Shown: piece after piece, positions 1 through 8,262 of the stretch
How positions within the stretch are numbered: position 1 is the stretch's first letter
Layout of the letters: every line of letters starts with the position of its first letter
From: an uncultured Mycoplasmatota bacterium
Lineage (GTDB): Bacteria; Bacillota_I; Bacilli_A; RF39; UBA660
Assembly: GCA_945919295.1 (NCBI GenBank)
Contig: CAMEJC010000010.1
Location: forward strand, 1-32,082
DNA length: 32,082 bases
Reading direction: 5' to 3'
Notes under the pieces: model-generated
What the model was told of the DNA's origin: nothing
The model's database searches: none
Seen by the model: only the letters and a program-made list of their open reading frames with translations
Made by a program: the position numbers and the translations under genes

Positions 1-96
1 GCTATAAATTATAAGTTGTTGATAAAATAATTTATTTTAAGTCTGAATAGTTACACTTTTTTTACTATTTTATTTAGTCAAAGAATAAAATATAAC

Positions 97-345
97 ATGA
101 ATAACAATGCAATAGATCGAAGATCATTAACTACACTTGCTTTTCTTATAGGACTTGCTCTAATTGATGGATTAAATAGTACTGAACAAAGTGCTGTCGG
201 TAACTTTATTATGTTAATTGGGCAAACCCTTTGTACCAATGGTAGTTATACATTTAACGATGATTGGCAAGGCCATAATGGAATTAATAAAGATACATTA
301 ACTAAAGCAAGTAATATTATCAATAGAGAAATAAACAAATTATAA
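97..345 (+). CDS. Small hypothetical protein, 82 aa
   Basis: I do not recognise this gene. The 82-residue product begins with a polar stretch, followed by a moderately hydrophobic helix around residues 10-28 (LTTLAFLIGLALIDGL) and a second around 34-47 (GNFIMLIGQTLC). The pattern GL..D......VGNF...IGQ.L.T is reminiscent of short Firmicutes proteins of unknown function, but I cannot name a family. No convincing Shine-Dalgarno sequence precedes the ATG; the upstream bases are A-rich. A hairpin terminator begins at the stop codon, which supports a real transcription unit. It is convergent with the minus-strand gene ending at 543. Confidence 0.55.
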   Translation: MNNNAIDRRSLTTLAFLIGLALIDGLNSTEQSAVGNFIMLIGQTLCTNGSYTFNDDWQGHNGINKDTLTKASNIINREINKL

Positions 346-375
346 AAAAGAGTACTTAAAACGTACCCTTTTTTA
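344..375 (+). terminator. Terminator after the 82-aa gene
   Basis: A hairpin with arms AAGAGTAC and GTACCCTT (one A/C mismatch) and a 7-nt loop is followed by TTTTTT. It overlaps the TAA of the preceding gene. An A-run on the 5' side would let it work weakly in the other direction too. Confidence 0.55.
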
Positions 376-410
376 TCACATCTTCTCTTTTAATTTAGCT
401 TGTACCACCG

Positions 411-437
411 TCAAGTTAGAGGGGCAACTTTTATTAA
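411..437 (+). repeat. Copy 1 of a dispersed motif (TCAAGTTAGAGGGGCA)
   Basis: The 16-bp core TCAAGTTAGAGGGGCA followed by a short T-rich stretch and ATTAA recurs at 5205-5230 with one base changed in the core. Both copies are on the plus strand and both lie just beyond the 3' end of a minus-strand gene. They bracket the two-gene ankyrin-AAA+ module. They could be relics of an insertion-sequence end or an att-like repeat. The rest of the interval 376-542 shows nothing else I can support. Confidence 0.5.
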
Positions 438-542
438 TAATAATATAATTTAACATACATTAAGTTGCTTAATTACATATTAATTATACCATCAAAATTT
501 AAATGATACAAACTCAAAAAGAGATCATATTTAAAATAATAT

Positions 543-3443
543 TTATTTTTTCCCCTTCCTTAATATTTTAGTTTTATTTTTAGAAATTGATTTTTGTTCT
601 AATTCTGCCCTACTATCAAAAGAATTATTAAACTGTTCTGTAGAACCATCTTCATAAGTTATAACATACCAATCATCATTACAATAAACTTCTTTTAAAT
701 CTTCTACATCTATTGCTTTATATGAATCTAATGTATTATCTTTTTCGGCTTTTACATATCTTAAAGCATTTACTTTCTTATTCATAATTTTTATATAATC
801 TTCTTCGTAAGAATCATCTTCAGAATAATACATAATATCTTTTCTATCATCTTGATAATTGAAATAACTTTGACCTAAATTAAATATACCATTTCCTCTA
901 ATTAAATATTGAACATTTTTTGAATCTGAATATCCAACTTCTTCAATTGGTTGTGGTAAAACATCAACAAATTTTCTATTATTTCCTAATCTACTTCCAA
1001 AATCTTTATCCTTAAGATCACAAGTTTTAGCTATTAAACAAGGATATTGTTCAATACTTTTTATTTCTTTATCAAAGTTAGTAAATCCAATAGTTACATT
1101 TTTAATACAACTTTCTATTCCTTCTGATTGATATGAAGTTTTCATTAACTCATCTGCAACTTGTAAATATACATCAAAAAAATCTACTGAATTTATTTTT
1201 TTAGAAATTTCAATATTATCTAAACATAATAAATTTCCATTTCTCCAAACCCAACTATGTGCTAATATTTCATTACCTTTTTTAACAACTAAAACTCTAC
1301 CATTATTACTTGTTAAAGAATGCTTTAAACAAGAATATCCATTTCCTAATACAGTAAAGCAACAATCTGTTTTATTACCGATAGCTAATGCTTCCATATC
1401 ATCTAATCTTAATATTTCATAAGAATATTCATCTTTTGTTCCTGTAATTCTTGGTATTGTAGAATTTACTCTAGTTAACATTTGATCATGTAATAATAAA
1501 GTTTCATTCACATTACTATTAATGCATCCAATAAACCTAAATAATCCTTCTAAACGATAATGTTTAGGTGGTAATGATATTTCATCGCTTTTTAAGAAAT
1601 CAATTATTATTTTTAATGACTTATCTTTATCGTTCATAACAATCATTTCCCATTCACTAAACATTCTCGGAAAATATTTATATAAATCATTATCTTTATT
1701 AGATAGCATTTCTTTAATCTTTAAATAATCTTTATCACTAAATAATAAATTCATTAATTTACTATTTAATATTGGATTACATTGTTCATCTAATTTTATA
1801 TTTTTAACATCTACATTACCTACTAAATGTTCTAACACAGGTAATGTATCGTCTATTTCTAATATGTTTTTTGCATTATTAAATCCAACCATTAACATTA
1901 ATTTTAAAATTAATTGCTTATAACTTCTAAAATGCCAATCACTATTTTCAAACTTTTTGCATAATTGTTTGTGTTGCTTAACATTATAATTTTCTAATTG
2001 TTCTACTGTAAAATCTTCTACTTTAAAATCAATTTGACCTAATCTATTAAATATAGTTATTTCTTCAATACTGGATAATTTATATAAAATTGTAATTGAT
2101 TTACCCATAACAATTCTATAAAATAACTTTTCTATTTCTTTAAAATTATTATTTTCAATATTGTTTATAATATTTTGATTTTTTAAAAAATTTATAAAAT
2201 TAACTAAATGTTTTTTATAAGGAACATCACTTTTAGAAATAGTATTATTTTGAAACATCACTTTTAATTCGCATAAATTCTTTAAATATTTATCAGAAAA
2301 AATTGAAGTTGTTTCATCTATTTTTTCTAATACTCCTGTTGGTATAATGTTATTTCTATATTTTTCTTCAACATACCTTAATGCAGATACATCTCCTTTA
2401 TGCCAATAAGAAGTATAAAACTTCGTATCAAATAATTCTTCTATATCAACTATTTCAAAAGTATCTAATATATTTTTAAAATCATCATTAATTGTTCTAG
2501 TTTTAGAACACAGTTTAATCCAATCATTTAATGTTAATGAATTAAAGACTTCTTTATTTTTACTATACAAATCTATAATAATTTTAGGGCTTATTTTAGA
2601 TATTATCTTTTTTAGTTCTTGCTTCTTAATTATATTTTCAAAAAAATTTGATATTAAAATTTCTTGCTTTGAGCTATCCGTTTCACTTAAATATTCTTTT
2701 AAATCATATTCATCAATATTATCAAAAGCAACATTTAATTTAGCATAATGTTTATTTACAAATTCTTTATATACTTCTATATTCTCTATATACTTTAGAA
2801 ATGATAAAAGTTGTCTCGGATTAAATTGGTTAATTTTTTCATTAAACTTATCTAGGAAGAAATTCATAAATTCTTCATTATAAACTCTTTGTTGTTGAAA
2901 AACATTGTTTATATCATTTATATTAGCATTTTCATAACAACATCTATTATGAAAATATAATCCATTAATAAATTCTCTATTTTCTACTTCTAATAATTCA
3001 CTATAAAATTCAGTATAAAAACCATAATAATCTTCATGAGTAAATCCATGAAATAAATTTTCAGGATTTTGACTTATAACTTTTTTAAATAAATCAGCAT
3101 CAATATTTCTTAATTCTTTTAAAACATTAAAAGAAAGAAAATATGATAAAGATCTAGGAGCAATCATTGTATATAAAAATATATCTTTATCATGTTCTTT
3201 AATATATTTAATATTTTCTTTAAAAAATATTATTTGCTTATCTTCTGGTAATTTACTAATAATATAATAAACAGTAAGAGGAATCATATCATTAATATTT
3301 TTATTACCAGTTTCAATATATTCATCACACTCTTTAAGAGCTTTTTCTTCATTTTCTTTACTAACATTTAATGAAAGTGGTATAGAATTTTTTTTAAGTT
3401 GTTCTAATAATACTTTCATTTGTTCATCAGTTAATTCTGGCAT
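543..3443 (-). CDS. Large partner protein of the ankyrin-AAA+ gene, 966 aa, unknown function
   Basis: I do not recognise a named family. The first ~650 residues are mostly helical, rich in Lys, Asn, Ile and Leu, and read like an irregular alpha-solenoid. Around residues 675-780 there is a distinctive motif block: GNKTDCC, then GNGYSCLKHS, a strand VLVVKKGNEILAHSWVWR, and LCLDNIEIS followed by a helix. This layout (buried strand, AxSWxWR, DNIE, helix) resembles a GNAT-like acyltransferase fold, but the usual R/QxxGxG/A acetyl-CoA loop is not visible. The C-terminus is acidic, then ends in a basic tail. Start choice: ATG with GAGGGGGA upstream. It lies 21 nt after the ankyrin-AAA+ gene and is almost certainly cotranscribed with it. 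The catalytic role is inference only. Confidence 0.85.
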   Translation of the reverse strand: MPELTDEQMKVLLEQLKKNSIPLSLNVSKENEEKALKECDEYIETGNKNINDMIPLTVYYIISKLPEDKQIIFFKENIKYIKEHDKDIFLYTMIAPRSLSYFLSFNVLKELRNIDADLFKKVISQNPENLFHGFTHEDYYGFYTEFYSELLEVENREFINGLYFHNRCCYENANINDINNVFQQQRVYNEEFMNFFLDKFNEKINQFNPRQLLSFLKYIENIEVYKEFVNKHYAKLNVAFDNIDEYDLKEYLSETDSSKQEILISNFFENIIKKQELKKIISKISPKIIIDLYSKNKEVFNSLTLNDWIKLCSKTRTINDDFKNILDTFEIVDIEELFDTKFYTSYWHKGDVSALRYVEEKYRNNIIPTGVLEKIDETTSIFSDKYLKNLCELKVMFQNNTISKSDVPYKKHLVNFINFLKNQNIINNIENNNFKEIEKLFYRIVMGKSITILYKLSSIEEITIFNRLGQIDFKVEDFTVEQLENYNVKQHKQLCKKFENSDWHFRSYKQLILKLMLMVGFNNAKNILEIDDTLPVLEHLVGNVDVKNIKLDEQCNPILNSKLMNLLFSDKDYLKIKEMLSNKDNDLYKYFPRMFSEWEMIVMNDKDKSLKIIIDFLKSDEISLPPKHYRLEGLFRFIGCINSNVNETLLLHDQMLTRVNSTIPRITGTKDEYSYEILRLDDMEALAIGNKTDCCFTVLGNGYSCLKHSLTSNNGRVLVVKKGNEILAHSWVWRNGNLLCLDNIEISKKINSVDFFDVYLQVADELMKTSYQSEGIESCIKNVTIGFTNFDKEIKSIEQYPCLIAKTCDLKDKDFGSRLGNNRKFVDVLPQPIEEVGYSDSKNVQYLIRGNGIFNLGQSYFNYQDDRKDIMYYSEDDSYEEDYIKIMNKKVNALRYVKAEKDNTLDSYKAIDVEDLKEVYCNDDWYVITYEDGSTEQFNNSFDSRAELEQKSISKNKTKILRKGKK

Positions 3444-3464
3444 GATATTATCCCCCTCTCTTTT

Positions 3465-5051
3465 TTATTTTCTAAATCTATTAAAATCTATTTTTAATAC
3501 TCTTTGTGTTGGCTTAGATATACTTGTATCCAAACCTCTTAATCTTGCTATTGCTTGCTCTCTTGTAGATTCATAGATTCTATCACAATATTCAAATCCT
3601 TCAATAAAGTGTTCTGCAGTAATAAATTCACTATCATAAACTTTGGCAAATGCAAAAGCTTTATCAACAATAGAAATTGCTAAATCTGGATTATTAACCA
3701 TATCGTTATATACTCTATGACTTTTTTCAGTAGCACTTAATATAATATTTACTATTTGACTTCTTATATTTTCATTTTCAAAAGATATTCCATTTTTTAC
3801 ATAATAATCCCCAATTACTTTATCAACTATTTGATATAAAATATCTTCAGTTGGTTCTTTAACAGTAATTTTTTCAAATCTTCTTTTTAAAGCATCATCA
3901 CTAAAGAACTCTTGATATTCTTTTTCAGTTGTTGTTCCAATTACTTTTAAATTAGATCTATCTATATAATGTTTTAGCATAGATGCCATATCATTATCTT
4001 TACCTTTAGTTGAACCAATACCGTATATTGTATGAATCTCATCAATAAAAACTATTACATCTAATTTTTCACATAACTTCATTAATTTAGTCATGTTATC
4101 TTCAAACATTCCAACATATTGACAACCTGCAACTATATCACTTGGATTAACTTCTAAAATTATTTTACCTTGTAAAAAGTTAGGTACTTGTCCGGTTTTA
4201 ATTCTGTAAGCAAGTTCATCTACTATTGCAGTTTTACCTACACCTGATTCACCAACTATTAATGGTCTTTTTTTATCTTGAGCTAAAGTAATCATAAGAT
4301 TTTTTAATTCTTTTTCTCTTCCAATAGTTGGTGCAACTATATAATTTTTCTTATTTAATACTTTTCCATATTTTTCAAGTTCTGAAATATCTTTATCAGA
4401 TAATGTTGGAGTTACAGTAGCAACAGGAACTTCTTGTTTTACTGGCACAGTACTAAAAACAACAGGTTTAATTTCTTTAGGTTGATTATCTTGTTTGACC
4501 TTAGGATATCTTTCTTCAAATTTTTTCTTAAAACTTTCTATTTGTTCTTTAGAATATTGTTTTTGGAAAATCATTGCTTCCAATAAATTTCTACCTTCTG
4601 AACAAACTTTAGTACAATCATATCCATTTAAACATAATAATTCATAAATTCTTTCAACTTCACCTAGATAATCATCACTATATATTGCAGTATGAACAAT
4701 TGTATCTCTATCACTATCAACATGATTAACATTTAAATTATATTTTAATGATTCATTAATAATATTTAAAATAAATTCTTCACTATATCCTGCATATAAA
4801 GCAGTTTGAATGTAATTATAATTATAATCTGCTTCTAAGTTTGGACTTAATCCTATTTGTAATAATGATTTAATAGCTAAAAAACATTTTGCCTCATCAT
4901 ACTTATCATCTACTAAAATATGTAATATTGATTGATTATCATCATCAGTATAATCTAAACTACCAAATGCACTCTTAATCTTTTTTACATTAGAATGCAT
5001 ATCTTCTGTCATTTTTGATAATAAAACTCTTATATTGTTTTTATTTAACAT
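3465..5051 (-). CDS. Ankyrin-like repeat protein fused to a single ClpA/ClpB-type AAA+ domain, 528 aa
   Basis: Residues ~35-165 contain ankyrin-like helical repeats (QSILHILVDD, LLQIGLSPNLEAD, DTIVHTAIYSD, GRNLLEAMI). A Pro/Val-rich linker (about 185-220) leads to a AAA+ module closest to the first nucleotide-binding domain of ClpA/ClpB. It has IGREKEL, Walker A GESGVGKT (267-274), Walker B VIVFIDE (332-338), sensor 1 IGTTT (371-375), and an arginine-finger stretch DDALKRRFE (about 386-393). The second AAA+ domain, the Clp N-domain and a ClpP-binding loop are absent, so it is not a housekeeping Clp ATPase. It probably remodels or senses a partner, most likely the 966-aa product encoded 21 nt downstream. 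Start: ATG preceded by AAGGGGGA. A plausible promoter and a tandem repeat lie just upstream. Confidence 0.9.
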   Translation of the reverse strand: MLNKNNIRVLLSKMTEDMHSNVKKIKSAFGSLDYTDDDNQSILHILVDDKYDEAKCFLAIKSLLQIGLSPNLEADYNYNYIQTALYAGYSEEFILNIINESLKYNLNVNHVDSDRDTIVHTAIYSDDYLGEVERIYELLCLNGYDCTKVCSEGRNLLEAMIFQKQYSKEQIESFKKKFEERYPKVKQDNQPKEIKPVVFSTVPVKQEVPVATVTPTLSDKDISELEKYGKVLNKKNYIVAPTIGREKELKNLMITLAQDKKRPLIVGESGVGKTAIVDELAYRIKTGQVPNFLQGKIILEVNPSDIVAGCQYVGMFEDNMTKLMKLCEKLDVIVFIDEIHTIYGIGSTKGKDNDMASMLKHYIDRSNLKVIGTTTEKEYQEFFSDDALKRRFEKITVKEPTEDILYQIVDKVIGDYYVKNGISFENENIRSQIVNIILSATEKSHRVYNDMVNNPDLAISIVDKAFAFAKVYDSEFITAEHFIEGFEYCDRIYESTREQAIARLRGLDTSISKPTQRVLKIDFNRFRK

Positions 5052-5079
5052 ATAGAATTCCCCCTTTGAATTGTGTTAT

Positions 5080-5108
5080 ATAATAACATACAATATAAAA
5101 TTTTACAA
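5080..5108 (-). promoter_or_regulatory. Putative promoter of the ankyrin-AAA+ operon
   Basis: On the minus strand TTGTAA (5103-5108) and TATTAT (5080-5085) are separated by 17 nt. The -10 end is about 28 nt from the ATG. The match to consensus is moderate in an AT-rich background. Confidence 0.45.
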
Positions 5109-5112
5109 ATTA

Positions 5113-5162
5113 TGTCCACTTTTGATAGAGTTTCATATGCCCACTTTTGATAGAGTTTCATA
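5113..5162. repeat. Two abutting 25-bp direct repeats
   Basis: Two head-to-tail copies, 5113-5137 and 5138-5162, share the core CCACTTTTGATAGAGTTTCA and differ at one base (TGT versus TGC at the third position). They end 5 bp from the -35 of the putative ankyrin-AAA+ promoter. They could be operator sites, or the multiple terminal repeats of a lost insertion sequence. Confidence 0.8.
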
Positions 5163-5204
5163 GTATTATTTCTACCCAACTATTTGAAGTAACAGGTATC
5201 ACAA

Positions 5205-5230
5205 TCAAGTTAGAGGGACATTTTTATTAA
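5205..5230 (+). repeat. Copy 2 of the dispersed motif (TCAAGTTAGAGGGACA)
   Basis: This matches the copy at 411-437 in the same orientation: 15 of 16 core bases, followed by a T-run and ATTAA. It lies about 45 bp beyond the PIN-protein gene's stop codon. Confidence 0.5.
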
Positions 5231-5276
5231 AACTAATATATTTGACTTTGATTAACCTTATAATAATTTTTATTAT

Positions 5277-7229
5277 TTATTCAATATCAAAAATTGTGTT
5301 TATTTCCTTTTCACATACTTTTGTATAATGTTTATTTATTCTAATAAATATTTTGTCATTAATTTTATTAAAAATAAATTCAAACCCTTGAAAAAAACTT
5401 ATTGGAATAAAATTACATAGCAAAGTATATAAACCAATTATAAAATAAAAACCACTTACAATAAAATCAGTTGAAGTCTTATTAGTTTGATTATAACTTA
5501 AATAAAATAAACATAAACATAAAATTATTTGTAAACACTTTTCAGTTATTTTTATTATATTAATAATCATATTTTCTCTTTTAGAGTATTTATTATATAT
5601 ATTTCGCCTATATTTTTTATCATTTTCTTCTTTTTTAAGTAATTGATTTACTAACTCTTCATTTTCTTTACTAAGTTTGCTATCATGTTCAGTTAACAAA
5701 TTATTTTTTCTCAATGTATCTTCATATGTATTAATTAATACTCCAGGATTAATTTTTTTCATATCTCCATTAACATTAAACATCAAATTTTCAACATAAT
5801 AATTACTACATAATAGATTATACAATGTTTCAGGAGTGACATCTGTTTTGCTAGTTTTCAAATTTGATAATGATTGATTAAATTTTTTTCTTAATGTTGA
5901 TGAAGGTTTAATAGCTGCCATTGCATTTTCTGTAAGTTTCATTTCTGGTAATTTTTTATTATTAATCATTGATTTTAGCCAAACAATCGCTGTAAGATCT
6001 ATATCGCTCATTACAGGACTAATTTTAAAATTAACATCAAGATTTAATAGCTTATTCGTTTCAATTCTAATATCACGATTAGTTGTTACAAATATCGCAT
6101 TGCAATCTTCTAATTTCCTATATTCTTTACCATCTCTTAATCTCATAATAGCAGAAACAGACTTCACATCATTATCAATTGTTTTTTGACTTGTCTTCTT
6201 ATTTTTATATGAATTAAATAAGTTTTCATTAAGTTGTTTTTCATCAATAACATTTTTATATTTTTTTTCATCATAAATCGGAACATCTACTATCTCAATA
6301 CCTAAATTCGTAAATAATGTATCCAAACTATTTAATAAATGTCTAACATCTGTTTCACTATAATTTCTTAAAATTAAATTTTCCAATGTTTTTTCTTGTG
6401 ATTTTCCATAATTTTTTAGATATTCTTCTAAAATATTTTCTATTTCATCATAATTGTGTTTAAAACATTTTATCTTAACATTTAAATCTTTCAACAAATT
6501 TACTAATTCTAATGCCGATTTATTTTCATCTGGAAGTTTTAATTCTAATACCCTTAACATAAACGGCGTATCAAAAAAACAAGTTAATTTTTTTAAATCT
6601 GTATTATTTTTATTATCTATATTAACATATAATGCATTTGCTATCAAAGATCCTTCAATAATGTTAATAAGATAATTATGTATAACATCTTGTTTTTCTA
6701 TATGTTCATTAATAAATCTACCAATATGATATGTTATACTATCAATATTTTTGTTTATTCTAGTAGAATTGCCCATATCTTCATATAACAAATACCCATT
6801 TTGATCTAAAAATTTTGCAAAACTGTTTCTACAATCAATATAGTTTAGTTTTAAATTAGTTTTTTTTCCAAAATAATCAAATAAATCACGTATAACTTCA
6901 TCTATTTCTTTTTTTGATTTCTCATGTCTATCATTAAAATCTTTAACTATTTTTGATACATCGATCAAAAATACATATTTATTATTTTCTTGTTTTATAA
7001 TTTTCTGTTTTTTTAACCTGTTAATAATTATCTTGATAATTGCATGTGGAAAGTTATTAAAAGAATAACTATTTCGCATTTTTTCTACAATATCATTTTC
7101 GCTTACACTATTATCATCGTATATTATTTTTATAACAAACGGGATTAATAAAGCAATATTATCTTGTCTGTTTTCTTCAAAAATTGCGGACAGCATTGCT
7201 GTACTAATTAATGCACTATTATTCTTCAA
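5277..7229 (-). CDS. PIN-like nuclease with N-terminal winged-helix-like region and C-terminal membrane helices, ~650 aa
   Basis: The N-terminal ~95 residues look like a winged helix (IVEKMRNSYSF, IIINRLKKQKIIKQENNKYVFL). A PIN-like core follows, with conserved acidic positions in FFDTPFMLRVLEL (~residue 220), an acidic helix near YDEIENILEEYL, DNDVKSVSAI (~350) and FVTTNRDI (~385). These fit the usual PIN metal-binding layout. After a coiled, Lys/Glu-rich segment come two hydrophobic stretches (about 560-620) that should anchor it in the membrane. An ATG exists at 7250, but an extended -10 (TGATATAAT) at 7253-7261 would start transcription inside it. The TTG at 7229 has AAGGGTGGT at correct spacing, so I prefer TTG. 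The family is not one I can name; a membrane-tethered RNase acting in phage or stress conflict is inferred. Confidence 0.75.
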   Translation of the reverse strand: MKNNSALISTAMLSAIFEENRQDNIALLIPFVIKIIYDDNSVSENDIVEKMRNSYSFNNFPHAIIKIIINRLKKQKIIKQENNKYVFLIDVSKIVKDFNDRHEKSKKEIDEVIRDLFDYFGKKTNLKLNYIDCRNSFAKFLDQNGYLLYEDMGNSTRINKNIDSITYHIGRFINEHIEKQDVIHNYLINIIEGSLIANALYVNIDNKNNTDLKKLTCFFDTPFMLRVLELKLPDENKSALELVNLLKDLNVKIKCFKHNYDEIENILEEYLKNYGKSQEKTLENLILRNYSETDVRHLLNSLDTLFTNLGIEIVDVPIYDEKKYKNVIDEKQLNENLFNSYKNKKTSQKTIDNDVKSVSAIMRLRDGKEYRKLEDCNAIFVTTNRDIRIETNKLLNLDVNFKISPVMSDIDLTAIVWLKSMINNKKLPEMKLTENAMAAIKPSSTLRKKFNQSLSNLKTSKTDVTPETLYNLLCSNYYVENLMFNVNGDMKKINPGVLINTYEDTLRKNNLLTEHDSKLSKENEELVNQLLKKEENDKKYRRNIYNKYSKRENMIINIIKITEKCLQIILCLCLFYLSYNQTNKTSTDFIVSGFYFIIGLYTLLCNFIPISFFQGFEFIFNKINDKIFIRINKHYTKVCEKEINTIFDIE

Positions 7230-7252
7230 GTTACTCACCACCCTTAACATAT

Positions 7253-7261
7253 ATTATATCA
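7253..7261 (-). promoter_or_regulatory. Extended -10 promoter of the PIN-like gene
   Basis: Minus-strand TGA-TATAAT gives an extended -10 without a recognisable -35. Predicted transcription would begin near 7246, which supports the TTG start at 7229 rather than the ATG at 7250. Confidence 0.5.
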
Positions 7262-7384
7262 CACCTTTCGACCATTTTTTTATTATTAACTTCGTTTTAT
7301 TAAATATTATGCTGATAAATTAATTAAATATTTATTTTAAAGAAAAAAAGAAATCAATATTCCTTTTTATCACTTTAACTTATG

Positions 7385-8262
7385 TTACTTCATATTAATA
7401 GTTATACATTCTTTATTATATTTTTTTATAGCTTCAATAATATATTGTTCAATATATCGTTTATCTCTTTTTAGTAATTCCTTAGGTAATACTGATTCTA
7501 TCTTTTCTTTATTAAAAGATATTTTTTCGTGTTGATTTCCTTTTTATTCACATAAGATTTTTTCTAGAACATCAAAATCTAATTTTTTCTTTTCTGCTAA
7601 CTTTCTAATTCTAAGTGCTTGAGCATAACTAGGTGTTGCTGCTTCATACCCGATTGTATAATATACTAACTTTTGCACATCCTTGCTTAAATAAGATAAT
7701 TCTACTGCTGTTGTTATTCCTAAAGTTAAATATGTTCTTTTATCATGTATAAATCCATCATCTACTAATTGTAATAATTCTGGTATAAGATTAGTTAATC
7801 TTATATATCTTCTTACTTTTTCTCTAGAATCATTATTAACTTTACCTACACTACCAGCAGATGTTAACTTTGACACAGACTGTGTCGAAGTTCGTTTTTT
7901 TTACCTTGGTGCTTAATTGCTTCTAATTTCATTTTATAAGCAAATGCTTTTTCACTAGGTAATATTAAATTTCTATAAATGTTAGAGTCTACCATTTTTA
8001 TTGTTGCTTCATCATCATCTAAATCTTCTACATAACAATCTGCCTCTGTTATCCAATTAAGTTCTAACGCTAATTTTCTTCTATGACCTGAAATTAGTTC
8101 ATATCTACCATTATTTTTTAATCTAACTAATAATGGTTCTAATAATCCATTTTCTTTAATACTTTCTTTTAATTCATTAAACGGATCATCTCTTTGAACT
8201 TTAAAGGGATGATTTTCAAATGAATCAATATTTTTTAATTCTATCTTAACTATTTGTTTCAT
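7385..8262 (-). pseudogene. Decayed ParB-like partition protein (frameshift plus nonsense codon)
   Basis: The 5' part (8262 to 7864) encodes a ParB/Spo0J-type N-terminal domain with PLLVRL, YELISGHRRKLA and a Glu/Asp-rich stretch, then breaks. Restoring the -1 frame at an A8 run (about 7896-7903) continues directly as KRTSTQSVSKL and RRYIRLTNLIPELL to 7544. The in-frame TAA at 7544-7546 is then followed, same frame, by KGNQHEKISFNKEKIESV and a helical tail to 7385, which matches the expected ParB C-terminal region. The stop fits a single GAA-to-TAA change. The intact form would be ~290 aa, like ParB proteins on integrative elements and plasmids. A GTG at 7876 could restart the middle piece but has no SD. 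The start ATG overlaps the XRE gene and has AAGGAG. The frame break also coincides with a slippery heptamer (see findings). Confidence 0.8.

Noticed and set aside
3465-5051. Housekeeping ClpB/ClpC chaperone
   Set aside because: Only one AAA+ domain, no Clp N-domain or second domain, ankyrin repeats at the N-terminus, and an accessory location.
5113-5230. A complete insertion sequence or MITE
   Set aside because: Only direct repeats are present. I see no terminal inverted repeats, target-site duplication or transposase remnant, so only a possible relic is noted.
7544-7876. A separate 110-aa gene starting at GTG 7876
   Set aside because: No SD precedes the GTG. The sequence is the middle of ParB and joins its N-terminal part by a single-base frame change, so it is treated as part of one pseudogene.
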